A stretch of DNA of 64,000 nucleotides from Homalodisca vitripennis (Eukaryota > Arthropoda > Insecta > Hemiptera > Cicadellidae): the NCBI RefSeq assembly GCF_021130785.1, contig NC_060211.1, forward strand, positions 127,483,001 through 127,547,000. The letters run 5' to 3'. Shown here in pieces: positions 9,561 through 22,436 of this stretch. The notes under the pieces are model-generated. The model was not told the origin of the DNA, did not search any database, and saw only the letters and a program-made list of their open reading frames with translations. The translations under genes and the position numbers were made by a program. The stretch's first letter is position 1, and the number at the start of each line of letters is the position of its first letter.

Positions 9561-12520
9561 TTCAGCATTTTTCTGAGCGGTTTTTACAACTCTCAAATGT
9601 ACACAATTTTAAGTATTCAAGTTTATAAAGAACATTTAAGAATGTAATCATTACACAATATATTTATATCACAACGTAAGAAGAGCATCTTTAAAAATTT
9701 GTTTTGCAAACCATCAAGCAATAAATCTGTTATACTTTATTATTAGTACCATGTGGTATGTAGTATTATAATTCAATATAGTATACAATCTTCCTTCCTT
9801 AATATTCTGGTTAAAACCTCGAACAAAAGTCTAGATTAAATTTTATAACTTAGCTGATTCTAGTTATTCCTAAGCATGACTATTTATTAAATATTTAGTC
9901 ATTTACCTATTTGATTTTTTTCTTTACATAATTTCTCGCTTACTTTGTTGCACCTCAAGCATCAAACACGTCTGGCAACGAGGCATGAGTTTTCGTTAAA
10001 AACTCGAATCTACCAGTCTCTTTTTAAACGTAGGAATTCTCTACTAAATGCAATATTGAATTGCACTGATTTTCACTCTCTCTTCAATGGTGGGTTCTCA
10101 GGAGACGGACGTACATTTCGTACTTAAGTGCCGTATTGGTTCAAGGTCACTTTCTCTAAGACAGGCAATGATCAATCAGGGAAGATCAACAGCAATCAGA
10201 AAACCTCTAAATCTGTGATATAATCGAGTTTTCTGTGAATTACAGGTCTAACTCATCTCAGTCAAAGAGTTGGAAGGTGTTACTTTCACTCAGTCCTGCT
10301 GTTTTGGTCCTCTGATTGTCCTATGAACAGTATTTTAGTCAACAGATTTTGAGGATGTTTATGATTTCCTTAGTATTTTCAAATGATATTTAAATAATAT
10401 GCAACGAAATAGCTACCTGTGTGTTTTTTTAATAAAATAAAAAATATAAATTTAGAAAACAATAATAATTGAAATTCTTTTGTTTCAGTTACATCATGCA
10501 ATAGTAAAATTCAATCGGAATTTATAGTGCTACTATTCACATTATGTATGCTGTATGTCTATGGATCTCTCAAACCAACTTTTAGATCAAAGCAATTTGG
10601 GTGTTACATCCTATGTTTGTACCAGATTTTAGTTCAAAGATTTTTAGGTCTTGGTTAATTTATATTAGTTCAAATGATATTTAAGTTATATCTGAACGAA
10701 TAAGTTACATGTGCAGTTGTTACTAAAGTTAAAAATAACTAAATATTTAAAAAAGTGTAATCTTTATATTAATTTATTTCTGTTATTATTTTTTTGTTAT
10801 TAATGTAATTCAAATATATACATTTTATTAGAGGAATATCTCAATTTATCCTTAATTATTAAAATAATTTTTAATGCTATCAATGATTTCTTAGTATAAA
10901 TAGTTTTAAAAGTACTTGCTATTGTTGGTGATATGTAATATTGTTTCTATGGTGTATTGCATGGAATGTATTTTTTTATTTTGGAAGAGCAAATATATTA
11001 TTAATTACTTATATTATCGTATTTAATAATATGATAATATTATCGGTAATAATATGATTCAGTCGGGGGTTAATAGATTTATGTTTAAAGTATGTAGGTT
11101 ATGTGATATTTATATGAACATCTCCAACTAAATTTAAACCGAGGTAATATGGGTGTTTCAATCTATTAGGCGACGTAAGTGTTGTACAATGTTCGTACAA
11201 TTTGTTTCCAAGACATTGAACTATCCATGACTAAAATGTAATATTGTAATTGACACTTATAAATAACATTACGGCGAGACTAAACCATTGTGCAGTGGCC
11301 CCGTTGAGTAAATTTTACACAACAGTACTGCTTTATTTTGTCATCCTCGGGTTGAGTTTTTGCCCCTGATCGTCGCTCGAACAAAAGAGAATTACCCTCC
11401 ATCTGTAGGCGAATCAGGAACCAAATCTGCCCCGACAAAAAGAATGTTGTCGCCGCGGTGTTATGTGACACAGAGCACACTGCCCTCCTCTCGAATAAGG
11501 TTTGCATAACCCTAATGATGTGCTGCCGGCAGCAAAACAAACAGAACACCGCAGTAGTAGTCGTCATTACAATTACAATGATTATTAGTGTAATGATGCA
11601 GTGTGTAGTAGAGCTACAGACTATATACCGTCCTCGGTGTTCCAGTTGTATTATATCACTGTTTTTCTCTATTTCTCAAAACTCAGGGAAAGCAATAATT
11701 GACCTACTGAAATTTATGCGTAATACCGACCATTGGCCATAACAGTTCTCAAAAGTTGCAACAATTACTTTTAGTTAGTTTTTATTACAGACTTTATTGG
11801 GCGTAATGCTATAAAACAATATTGTAATGAGGTTATTACCGTTCTCTCCCAGTGGAGCAAGGCGTAGAGATTGTTTTTGTTTGTAGCTGGAGGAATATTA
11901 TGGCTAGTTTAACGCACAAAAATCCTATAAATAGAATATTCTGTGGCGACACAAAGAACCTACCGTTACATAATATAGTAAATTAGGTTTATTCAGTTCT
12001 TTATATCGTAACACTACTGTAATACAATTTGTATTTATCACACACATGCTTAAAAACATTGCTCTAATTTTCTTTCCGTAGGACACATCCTCTCAAAGAG
12101 TAAGTAGAGTATAATTGTTGTAACCATGTTATTCTTTAATAGTTACAACAGTATACCGTATAACCCAGGCAACATCTCCCAAGTTCGGCCTTGTTAGAAC
12201 ATATGAGTACAGTCCACTGGGAGTGTATACATATCCTACCCACATAAGATTTTACATTCCTGTTATGTTTTACATTCCTAAAAAAATAAGCAAAATAACT
12301 AAATACAAAAAAAACTACGCCTCAATATCCCGATAAGTCTCCATTCAGAATACTTTACGCCTAAAGAACTGGATGCAGTTATGTAAAGTAAAGGATATTG
12401 GAATTTACTCATCAAAGTGTTTAATGATATTCATAAAAGTATATTACATTACAAAATCTGTAATATACAGTAGTCATTATATATTATATACATAAAATTA
12501 TTTGGTTGTTTATGATTAAG
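9561..12520. other. AT-rich intronic DNA with an old direct duplication
   Basis: Mostly featureless AT-rich DNA. Segments 10318-10430 and 10607-10720 are diverged direct copies about 289 bases apart; both contain 'caaatgatatttaa' followed by a similar run ending 'gttacatgtg/gctacctgtgtg'. 11270-11600 is GC-richer and open on both strands, but no domain is recognised. Confidence 0.4.
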
Positions 12521-12980
12521 AATGAAATGAAAAATGAAATGAAAATTCGTTTATTTAAACAGGCAAAGTTAGGGCCTCATGGCCCTTTCTTACACTTAAC
12601 CTGTCTGATCAATAATTATTAACAAATATTAACCAAATTAATATTACCACTAATCTACCTTACTAAATACATTAAATTAAACATTAATCTAAGCACTAAA
12701 AAATTATAAATATGATACTTCTAAATAAAATAATAATTTTACAATCATAACACAAAATAATATTACAACTTCCATTTTTAATAAGAACCAAGAATTATAA
12801 TAAATATTATAATAAATTACAATAATTTATAAATATATAATAAGAATATTTTTGAAATAAATAATATATATGCAGTTTTTTCTCACTCACACTCCTCACA
12901 CACAATGCCAGCACCACACCCACAGGACCCCCTAGGAACCCCTAGGACCCCTAGGACGGACCCGTCCCGACCAACCGTTC
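12521..12980 (-). mobile_element. LINE 3' end fragment (minus strand)
   Basis: Read on the minus strand, the segment ends with a conserved non-LTR retrotransposon-like tail: a 'gggccatgaggccctaac' hairpin, 'tttgcctgtttaaataaacg', then a simple-repeat tail of ATTTC-type units (12521-12545 on the + strand). Upstream on the element's strand are AT-rich 3' UTR sequence and, at about 12928-12958, three tandem CCCCTAGGA units. No reverse transcriptase remains, so this is a 5'-truncated copy. The class assignment rests on the tail architecture. Confidence 0.5.
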
Positions 12981-13217
12981 ATGGTACAAACGTCTCAGTG
13001 AATGAATGTCCTTCATCAGAACGGTCACTAAAACAAGAAACTAAAACAATGAAGGATGTCCGTAAAGAAGTATAAGCCTTATTACTAACTGAGAAAATTC
13101 AAATTAGTCAGATTACCGATGACATCAACAAAGGGGCTCTTAAAATATTATTTATTGTCTGAATTACACAGTTTGAAATCTTGTAGTTTATTTGTAACAT
13201 GTTGAAGTAGGATCTTA

Positions 13218-13282
13218 ATACCAAAATTATCCGCCCTTCTTTTACTTATGGGAATAAGTAAACTCTTTTAACTGTGTCAAAC
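13218..13282 (-). repeat. Dispersed repeat copy carrying an empty insertion site
   Basis: This segment, read in reverse, is nearly identical to the DNA flanking the inverted-repeat element at 17943-18357. It has 'gtttgacacagttaaaagag', 'tttacttattcccataagta' and 'aaagaagggcggataatttt'. Here the octamer gggcggat occurs once and is uninterrupted. It therefore represents the pre-insertion state of the related repeat at 17880-18380. Confidence 0.75.
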
Positions 13283-13739
13283 AAGAACAGTATACAGTAA
13301 CAATGTTAAATAGGAAGGCTTTATGTACGCCAGACAACGCGTCACGTAGCACTTTGCTAAGGATAGAATAAGAGACATAAGGATGGAAGACCATGTATGC
13401 CATATTGTTTGTTGTTTATCTACAGTAAAAATGAAATTTCTTGCAGAATTACAAGTCTGTAACTCAATGCATCACTCAACTAAATTCTATTGATGGCCAT
13501 GCACCATCATCGAAATCATGCATCATGCAATTCAAGTCCCACTCAATTTATTCTCAATATAACCTGCGAGCAGACAGACATATAGACAGAGGAGAAATTA
13601 CACTTGAGATAGGCTTCGCTGACGCTTAGCCAATAAAATATACATACATAAGTCACATTACGAGGATGGTCTTACAATTAATTACAAGTCATGTCAGGGA
13701 GATAGGTTTCTTGTGCGAATTAAATAATTTATTCCAATT

Positions 13740-14738
13740 TTATATTGAAATTTTAAAACGCAAACTAAACAATATTTTAAGATTTTTTTATTTTTTACAA
13801 TACATTTGCACCGAAGAAGTGTTAAGAATGCTGTACTTCTCTTTGGTCAATAGTAGGCTTGACTATGGAATATTTTGTTGGGGTGGAGCCTATGAAACAA
13901 ATCTAAAGCCACTTCTAACTCAACAAAAGAAATTCATAAGGTTGATTAAACGAAAACGAAGAATGGAGAAATCTTTTCCTCTTTTTTTGATTTAAATATT
14001 CTTCCCCTTAAATATATGTTTATTTATAAAGTTTTAAAAATATTTTATGTCATAAGTGGCAATTTACCAGAATTAAAAAATAGTTACAAAAACAAATTAA
14101 GAAAGCAAGAACCAATACCAGTTCCAAAGCCTAACTTAGCATTTTTTTCAAATAGTTATTGTTTTTTGGGACCTAAAATGTTTAGTATAATTTCTTCAAT
14201 TATCAGTTGTGAGAATATAAAGTTATTTTCAAAAACATTAAAGAAGTGGTTATTGGGTTTTGATAAATTAGATTTTCTTCTCTGCATAGATTCCTAGTTA
14301 ATTAAAGAAGGTAACAGTAAATTTTAGTTTGAATTTATTTAAGTGGATTTTCATTTGCTTTGTAACTGCAGCAGCACACTTTTAATCAATTTTTTAGGAG
14401 CTTATAAAAAAATCAAAGTTTTGTTGAAATTTTCTTTGAGCTAAAAAAGATGTTTGTTATAAAAGGAACCTCTCCACAGGCACTTGCCTCTAGAGGCCCT
14501 AGTTATTTTTGAAAATATTTCTTTTAATTTACGAGTGTTTTTTTTTAAATTTTATTTACAAGAATGTTACATTTTTATTTAAGTTTGCTCATTAGGTTTG
14601 TACATTGTGTATACATTTAGTTGTTTAGGTTACTTTATTGATGTATTACATTGTGTATACCAATGTATATAATGTGTTATTGTAATATTTTCAAAAATAA
14701 ATCATATTCTATTCTATATATATTCTATTCTATTTTAG
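13740..14738 (+). mobile_element. 5'-truncated non-LTR retrotransposon with (TATTC)n tail
   Basis: The element comprises the reverse transcriptase remnant (to the stop at 14295-14297) and a 3' UTR of about 400 bases including 'ggcacttgcctctagaggcc'. It ends in the simple-repeat tail 'tattctattctatatatatt' at 14704-14736. Orientation is +, the same as the host exons. The 5' limit is approximate; no target duplication was identified. Confidence 0.65.
13750..14297 (+). pseudogene. Reverse transcriptase C-terminal part, frameshifted
   Basis: Two consecutive frames encode the region that follows the reverse transcriptase catalytic core in non-LTR retrotransposons. The first has the typical 'LYFSLVNSRLDYGIFCWGG' block (near 13830-13890), followed by 'LLTQQKKFIRLI'. 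The second resumes as 'YKVLKIFYVISGNLPELK' (14016 onward). They are separated by a one-base shift in a T run near 13983-13990, after which 'DLNILPL' appears in the other frame. The YADD catalytic motif and everything N-terminal are missing, so this is a dead 5'-truncated copy. Family (Jockey/CR1-like) is inferred from the wording of the block, not from a search. Confidence 0.75.
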
Positions 14739-16189
14739 GCCATATCGTAGGCCTAATATTACTTTTTATACGTTTCATCTTAACAAAATTTCTATTTGTT
14801 CAATTCATGCAAGTCAAAGAAATTAGCACTTATTTTCGTTATTTTGTCCTTTAGAACTAAAATTCACTCCTTCTATTTGTATGTAAATCTTAGGTAACTA
14901 GCTTTAAATAGAGGTGAGGGGTTTGGGTTCTGTTCTTGAGTAACGAACCCTGCCTACTTCTCCTTTTGCTTGTACAATAACAAGCTGGTGCTGGTGTGGG
15001 CGTTTTTAAGAGCCAGCCGTTGAGTATTTTTACAACGCTTTTATATCAGCCCAATAACAACGAGTTATAATATACCTATAATCGTTTTAACCATTTCCAA
15101 ATATTCAATAAAACTACTCTTTGGACACAGAAACATTTTCAACAATCTGGCATCCCAGTGTTTGTAATTTTATTTACTTAGCTATTGTTTATTAGTTATC
15201 AATGTTTCATTCAAAGTGTAAAAAAATTTAATGTTTGAAAATCACTCAATGTACATAATTTAAACGAGTGCTGTAAACAATACAAACTAATAATCCAATA
15301 AGGCTGAAGATGTATCAGGTGGACGCCCAAGAGACAATACTAACTGAAGATAATATATATGATAATCAATCCGACTCACTTATTTATTTGTTTAACTAAT
15401 TTTCCTACATCTTCCTTATATTTGATATCCGTGTTTCAAAATCTAAGATTGTGTTGTGGTTGTTTTGTAAAATACAGTTACACAATAACACAATAGAGAT
15501 TTTGTTAAACATCACTTCAATGTATTTCAAAAGTTTGAGTTGGAGTATAAAAACAAATGTATTAAGAGGTTATTTAGATCAGGCCAACTGATATCTGTTA
15601 TAGGTAGGATTGTAGTTGAGATGTGTGATGGCGGGGGGGAGAGGGTAGATTTGTCCGTGCGGGGTGACACAGTCTGACGGACGGACGGACAGCGATGACG
15701 ACACACAATGATCGTTCACTGTGACGCTGGAAGTGGACCAGCCGCCGGGCCGGCCATGGTAATGAGCGACCAGGGTTTCACCAATTAGAAAATAAAATAC
15801 TTTCAACTTCTGCCCGCCTCGTCGCCTCGCCACTTTCCTCCGTAGTGTGTGTGCATCTCCTAAACACAGCGATTATGGGCACTTCCACTGCTGCTGCGTC
15901 TGTCGCTCGCTATTCATAGCCGGTCATTCCCTATAGTAGATCACCCGGTTGGGTGGATCCTCACCTCTCACAGAGCGCTTTCAGAGTCGTAAACTAGCGC
16001 TCGATCCTCAAGAGCCGATCTGAAAACAGCACGTTCACACGAGGTACATCGTCATCTTCTGCAAAACAACATATTGGGAAGATGTCGAGAATGATTGTTC
16101 AGCAAGCATGGTCATCCTCGGATTTAGCCATTTTAATGGCTGATCGTTAGCAAAGGACAATCACTCAGAGTGTCATGAGTTCTCCTACA
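14739..16189. other. Intronic DNA with GC-rich island at 15620-16060
   Basis: Ordinary AT-rich sequence up to 15600. Then follows a 440-base island rich in G+C and CpG, including a (ggac)n-type stretch near 15676-15692 and a purine-rich 'gcggggggga' run. Open frames here are short and unrecognised. The island could be a regulatory element or alternative promoter of the surrounding gene; nothing in the bases proves it. Confidence 0.3.
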
Positions 16190-16500
16190 TGGCATGTCTG
16201 TCTATGTCTGTGCGCATGATCTAGAGACCAAATTGAGCTATAGATTGGAATTTTTTCAATTTTCTTCCAATACTCAGGAAGCTGTCAAAACTCCAACTGT
16301 ATGTTTGTCTGTTTCTATGTCTGTTACTCTTTCTTCCGCAGGATGTCTTGAGAACAAATTGAACTGTAGAATTGGCATTTTACATGAAACTTGTTTTTAT
16401 ATAGAAATGTTGAATTCGATTATGGCATGTCCCCCCCTCCAAGAGATTAGGCAGGATACCTCGAGAACGAATTAAGATTATGGAAATGTAAGATTACATG
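16190..16500 (+). repeat. Dispersed 'tgtctgtctatgtctg' repeat
   Basis: Two partial units in tandem: 'ggcatgtctgtctatgtctg' with 'agagaccaaattgagctata', then 'gtatgtttgtctgtttctat' with 'cttgagaacaaattgaactg'. The phrase 'aacaaattgaactgta + gattggaattt' is shared with the repeats at 24750-25320. Non-coding. Confidence 0.5.
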
Positions 16501-16676
16501 GAACTTCGTCCGTTTGACGACGTGCTGTGTGGTGTACTCCTAACTTATTAATAGTTAGTAGTAAACGCCAACACCTATCTTTATACAGTGTGACTACGAC
16601 TACTTTGGCAATCAATTGACAAACAGTCGAGTACTTGTCATAGTACAAGTTTTGTTACAGTAATTGTTGTGTGGTC

Positions 16677-16677
<1 letters not shown>

Positions 16678-16708
<31 letters not shown>
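16678..16708. repeat. (TTA)n microsatellite
   Basis: About ten uninterrupted TTA units. Confidence 0.95.
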
Positions 16709-16709
<1 letters not shown>

Positions 16710-16859
16710 CCGCAGATCTGTAAGTCAAATAGTAAGGATTACTTACAGTAAGTTAAGTACAATAATGAGGATTACTTTGGTCAGTAGCCTTAAAACATTT
16801 CTATTATCGTCAGTTTACCAATAGTAATATAAAATGAGTAAATGAAGATGAAAATAAAA

Positions 16860-17474
16860 CTAGATTTATCTATACTATTTTATAAATATCTAATGGTGTC
16901 TCTCAGCGTGTATGTGTGTTTTACTCAATTACATAAAAACTACTAGACCTATTGTACCGAAATTCTACAAGGACATACTTAGAGTCACATTAATATGTTA
17001 TTCATCTGTTAGTCATGTTACGTGCAGAAGCTTTAATTTGTCTAGGTTTTTTTATTGGGATTGTAATAATCTTCAATAAAATGCCATAGTTTATTACATT
17101 ATGTGCTAAGTGAGAAACACATAATGGACTTTGACTTAAGTCTCCCTTTAGACTTAAAATTTCTCTACGCTGGCCAATAAAATTCAATTGCTATTGATGT
17201 CGTTGGAGCTATTTAATAAAATATCACAAAATACTGGAGAGATATTAGGGAAATTTCAGAGGTACTTATAAAAACAGTTCCACTCTCCGACTTCGGGGGT
17301 AACCATATTTAAACTTAAATCTAAAATGGATCAAGAGATTTTAATATCTTTCAGTGACTCTTACTTATTGCAGGACTATTTGCAATGCCATTCAAAAAGA
17401 GTATGCTTATTACGGTGTCTTAATTTTTTTTAAATTAAATTGCGAGCGAAGCAGTGGGTAATTGCTAGTTATTT
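16860..17474. mobile_element. Short non-autonomous element with 'gcttcgctcgc' end
   Basis: The left side has 'tatactattttataaa', 'cagcgtgtatgtgtgtttta' and 'acataaaaactactagacct', wording very common in dispersed insect repeats. The right end, read on the minus strand, is 'aactagcaattacccactgc' followed by 'ttcgctcgcaatt'. The same terminal wording recurs at 58312-58395. There is no coding capacity. I recognise the family by its wording but cannot place it in a named superfamily. Confidence 0.5.
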
Positions 17475-17942
17475 TAAAAAAGTAAGTGAGAAAATTGTTA
17501 CTATCAAACTTATGAGAGCTTTGCATTCCATAAACGATGAAGTAACAATTGTGTAAACACTCCGATCTGTAATCAACTTTCATGCTAAAAGACCGCTAAA
17601 TATTTTGAAATAGAATAGTTATGTATCTTTAATTAATCACCGCAGAACAAAAGTAAAAAGGAACCAAAAGGGACACAGCGTTTGCTCTTCTATATACCGT
17701 AAGGTGTGCAGATGGCGGCCGCACAGGCTATATGAGTCATGCAGCAAAAAACAGGAATACGCAAAACACGACCACTATAATAATTTAAATCTGATCGCAA
17801 TATACTCGTAATTTGGCACGATTGTGTTTAATATAGCCTATCCATTTTAATGGCCGTATCCATTCGATTATAAGTTTCACTATAGGGTGTTTGACACAGT
17901 AAAAAGAGTGTACTTATTCTCATAAGTAAAAGAAGGGCGGAT

Positions 17943-18357
17943 GGTCAGGTTCCGTTATTTCACCCCATGTTTTTAAATCGCTACTATAGCCACGGAATTG
18001 ATTGTTTTAACTATTTATGATCATAGATGAGTACGGAGGTACTAAACTAGATAGACACTGTTTGTTTTCCTTGACGACGTCTTATCTTATCAGCATCAGG
18101 CATGCCCAGACTGTTCTTGTTATCGAAATGAGACGAGTGCCTCCGGCCATCAGCGCGGGGCCATTCGGTGCTGCCGAAGCCCGCGCTGATGTCAATAAAA
18201 GAAAAACATCCCTCGAGATAGTACCTATCAGTAAAATATAAAATTCTAGAGGGGATGATCAGAAATATAAATTGAAATGATTAGTTCACCTCAAACAATC
18301 AATTCCGTGGCTATAGTAGCGATTTAAAAACGTGGGGTGAAATAACGGAACTTGATC
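17943..18357. mobile_element. 415 bp inverted-repeat element with 8 bp target duplication
   Basis: The terminal inverted repeats are 65 bases long. The left begins GGTCAGGTTCCGTTATTTCA (17943) and the right, read on the minus strand, begins GATCAAGTTCCGTTATTTCA (18357). They differ at only three positions over about 65 bases. The direct repeat gggcggat lies immediately outside both ends (17935-17942 and 18358-18365). The uninterrupted homologue at 13218-13282 carries the octamer once, confirming the boundaries. The interior has no transposase; it contains a GC-rich hairpin (18148-18191). An 8 bp duplication fits several cut-and-paste superfamilies (hAT, P, Merlin); the ends do not settle which. 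Confidence 0.85.
18148..18191. other. Strong GC-rich hairpin inside the 415 bp element
   Basis: CATCAGCGCGGG pairs with CCCGCGCTGATG, with an inner TTCGG/CCGAA stem. It is far more G+C-rich than the rest of the element. Confidence 0.8.
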
Positions 18358-18380
18358 GGGCGGATAATTTTGGCATTTAA

Positions 18381-21300
18381 CCGTTTATATCAAATTATTA
18401 TAACCTATACCTAGAGTGTAACTTAATAGAGAGCACAAATTAATTATTGTTCAAAACTCTGTTTAAGTTACGTGTTAATGAAATTGTTTAAATATTATAT
18501 CTAAAACTGATCGGTCGTGGTTTTAAGTGTCAAAAACACAGGCACGTATACACATAAATCGACATCCCAACCAATCTCCTAAAGAGACTGTGCTTACGCT
18601 CATGATTGAAGAGAATACACCCCAGCGCCTGTCACCCTCCTTCCACAGCCTGAGTTGGTATAATGGCGTGGGGAGTGCAGGGGCTAATAAAATGTTTAAA
18701 CACCTTGTCTTTTGTTGAGATAATTTATTAGTTTAACGCATTGCATTCAAATCAAATAGAAATAGTTATTCTTCAAAGACACGTACATGTTTAAAGACGT
18801 GGCCATTAAAATGGTTATTATTAAAATAAACCTAAACTATAAACTTAAGTTGAAATACCATTACAATCCAAGAGCCGAGAACCAATTTAGACTGGGCAAG
18901 CACACACACAACCTGGGATTTCTTGAAATCAACAGAATCTGTTTTAAGAAAGAACTCGATCGTTAGCCACATTTGGAAAAAAATGGAAAGATGTAGCAAA
19001 TGTTAAAATTATAAAATATTATTTTTTTAAAAATTATAAATTATATATATCTTTGCTCGATATACTTAAAACTAATCGTCAGACAAACAAGTAATAGTTC
19101 AATCACAGTCAGACAACTAGATGAAGAGATTGAAAGCCGCTATTTAAGAGCATGTTTACGGTTAGTTAACGGATTTTAACCACTTATTTACGTGTATGAA
19201 GGTTTGATTTTGAGTGCGTCAAGCTGGGAATAATATAATCTGAGCAAATAAATAATTACATATGTTTAATCCTTATGATTATGCTCCTTCAAAACTAGCG
19301 CGGCTGAGTTCGATCCTTGCATTCTGCCTGGGGTAACTCTGTCGATTTCAAGATAAACCAGATTGTGTAATTATACAGTGCAAATTTGTTGGTTCTCGAC
19401 TCATGGACTATTATCTAACATATTAATATTGTAAATTAACAATGTCAATAAACTTTAAACTAAGTGCTTCATGAAGTGAAGCATTAATTACTCTGTCGCC
19501 AAGACATGACAGCTCCGTTTAGCATTTTGTCCCCGGAATGAAATGCATATTATGATTAATTTCCTTTTCAAAGATGCCTAAGTAAAGGGGTGTTAAAACT
19601 GATTATGTACGCGGCCGAGCATTGAATATTTTTGGACCACCATGTGACACGGACTTTATGAAGGTGTTATTGTGGGGGTATGAAATGTTGTCTTTCTGTT
19701 TCTGGTGTTTCTGTTGAAGGTCATCACGGAAACTGAAAATATAAACAGTGAAGTCAAAAGTTTTTCATTAATGATCATTTTTCGACACTGTTACGACTGC
19801 CCAGGCCCGGCACTCTTAAATGGTTTTTTTGCTGTTTACGAACTCCCCTAAATGAGATAACTAAGGCTGTTCCATAAAAGATATAGCCCGTATGCCAATG
19901 TGGAAACAAAATATCCTCAATAAACTGCCTAAGGAGAAATAAAAATGTGCATAAATATCTCAATGAATATATAAATGCACTTGATAAATTGTTAACATAC
20001 TTGTCGACCAATCCAAGATAGAGTCCGAGTAAAGTTCTAAAATCAAATGATGTGGATTTCTGAACCACATTGAGATATTAACCACAATCATGGTCATATC
20101 ATTGCTGTTACTTTTGTGTGCGAAATGAACTACATATTATGGTTTTGCAGTGTTTACAAATAATGTATTTACAGAAAACCTGAGCTGAGACTTTTGAAAG
20201 TTATGATCCAAATTATGACACAACGCAGCTCAGAAGTATCGGACATTAACCCTCCTATTACAGGATGTTTCGTAATGACTCTACAATCTTGTAGGTTATG
20301 ATCCAGTGCATCAGAATTAGAAAATATTCGATAGTAAAAATATCAGGAAACGCATAGTTTTTCCACTAGCCGCCATTTTTGCGGAAAAAGAAATTGCTGC
20401 TATAAATAAAACTAAGCGTTTCCGGACAGTTATCCACAAGAATATTTTATCACTCTGATATGATGGAGTATATCTTATAAAAATCGAGAGTCATAAAAGT
20501 CAAAGTCACAAAACAATAAGTATTTATGTGAATTTGGTAAAAAAATTTGAAATTTTAGGATATGGATCCGATAAAAAGTTTATATCACCACAGACTCCAA
20601 ATACATAATTTGTCTGTCTGATTTTTATTTCAACATATATACCCTAATTTCAGTATTTTTTGAAAACAGATGTTCTAAACCCTTTATTTAAAACAAATTA
20701 TGTATAAAATAAGTGCAACAACTTCAGATTAAATTAAAATCTAACTTATTTCTGAACTTACAAACATACATAGTACACTTAACGTACACGAAATTAGTCT
20801 CACGTGGGCCTCAGAGGCTTGTGCGTGGTGACGAATCTATTTTATGTTTATGTGCACAGCGATATTATAAAAATTGACATATTGTTCATAATAAAAGGTT
20901 TTGTATATTTTAAAAACAATTACCGTACCTCCAAACTAAAATGAAACTGAAAAACTGTAATTTGTTAATGATAGACCTCATAAATTATACCACAATACTT
21001 TGTAATCTATGTTTTTAATATCAAATTATATAAAACAAACAAAATAAGGTATTTTTTTGTTACTGACTAAAGCATTGAGTTTAAAAAAAATTATTAGAGG
21101 TTAATTAAAGCTACATTTAGGTTATTTAGAGGTATTAATAACCATCGGAGAAGGGATTGGTACGGCACAAGACGGCAATATCAAAACAGTAGAGCAGTTT
21201 GTAACGTTTAATATTGTAAGTTAGTCCAATGGTCGTATAATAGTATATAGATGAGAGCAACGATTTAGCGTTTTCTGTAAGCTTAAAACTAAAGAATATA

Positions 21301-22436
21301 AGTGTTTAACTTTTAGAGGGTATTCCGCTTTTCTCTTCAGGCTGTGTTGTTTCTGATGAACAAAACAATAAAAAACACAAAAGTAAATTACATGTAAGAC
21401 TTTAAATAGTCTACATAGGGGCAAACACCGTAAAATGTCTAAGAAACCTAAGAAAATGCTTGAAACAGAAGAGAGGTATACCGAACTGGGCAAGTAAACA
21501 ATAATTGAAAAAATCTCCAACGACAATTGATATCCTAGGATACTTTCTGGGTCACAGTTTTGTATGTCTTACAATACTCACCGGATGCCTTATGGGATTG
21601 TAGGCTGATGAGTATACAAATATATTGGGAGGGGAGAATTACTAAGGCGTGAAAATCTTTGTAGGTTATAACAACACACTGTTAAACACCGATACGTGTG
21701 AAATGCCTCACCCAACTCAGAAACTAGCCTCACTACTGCTGCTGGAGACTGGTCTCGTGGTCAGGTCTGGTCTTGGACCGTCTTCAAACCACTTTCACTG
21801 CCTCACACAACGACCGTTTCTAATACCATAAACCGCAACTTCACTTTTATTTTGTAAATCACTAGAAAAACAATTACTAACTGTGTTGAAATCACTTTGA
21901 GTCTCTTTCATGTATGCAATATTATTCACAATATCGTGTTAAAATGCGAAAGCAATGGAAATAGCTTAAATCATCGATGTCTCTAGAATTAATGTAACGA
22001 TTGAATATGATTTTATGAACCTTCATTATTAAAGCTAATTTCTGGTCAAATGAAAGGAAAATAACTTGTATTGAAATATTACGGAGTATCAAAGGGCTCG
22101 TAAGAAAGCAACAAAAGTCTTTACCGAGCTAAATGCACTTTGCCGCCCTTTGGCTTTTTGATCCCAAAATTCATTCCTTAGACGAAGAGGAATCTTATGT
22201 ACCGAAATTTAAATCTGTAGGACATTTTTATCAGGAGCTATCGGACGGACTGACAAAGACCCGATTTAAGGAGGACCTATAGAGGATCCTTAATAATGAA
22301 CGATTTTAGTATTCTATCTTTCCCGGAAATCTTAAAATTATCTTAATACACATCGTAGCAACCACAAAATAGTTTATTGGGTCATTTAGAAACGTGTATC
22401 GCATAATTACACTGTATTATAACTATAATGACGATG
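18381..22436. other. AT-rich intronic DNA, one inverted repeat
   Basis: Mostly featureless. A B-box-like 'gagttcgatccttgc' near 19307 may be the relic of a tRNA-derived SINE. An inverted repeat lies at 20346-20423. Open frames up to 101 codons show no domains. Confidence 0.4.
20346..20423. repeat. 78 bp inverted repeat
   Basis: The arms GGAAACGCATAGTTTT and AAAACTAAGCGTTTCC pair at 15 of 16 positions. An inner CCGC..GCGG hairpin lies between them. It may be a tiny MITE relic. Confidence 0.6.

Larger units (their letters stand above)
17880..18380. repeat. Dispersed repeat interrupted by an insertion
   Basis: 17889-17942 and 18358-18373 together correspond to the uninterrupted copy at 13218-13282 (opposite orientation). 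The interruption is the 415 bp element at 17943-18357, flanked by gggcggat on both sides. Confidence 0.7.

Noticed and set aside
17943..18357. Assignment of the 415 bp element to the P superfamily because of its 8 bp duplication
   Set aside because: Its ends do not resemble those of the P-type element at 60014, and 8 bp duplications are shared by several superfamilies.
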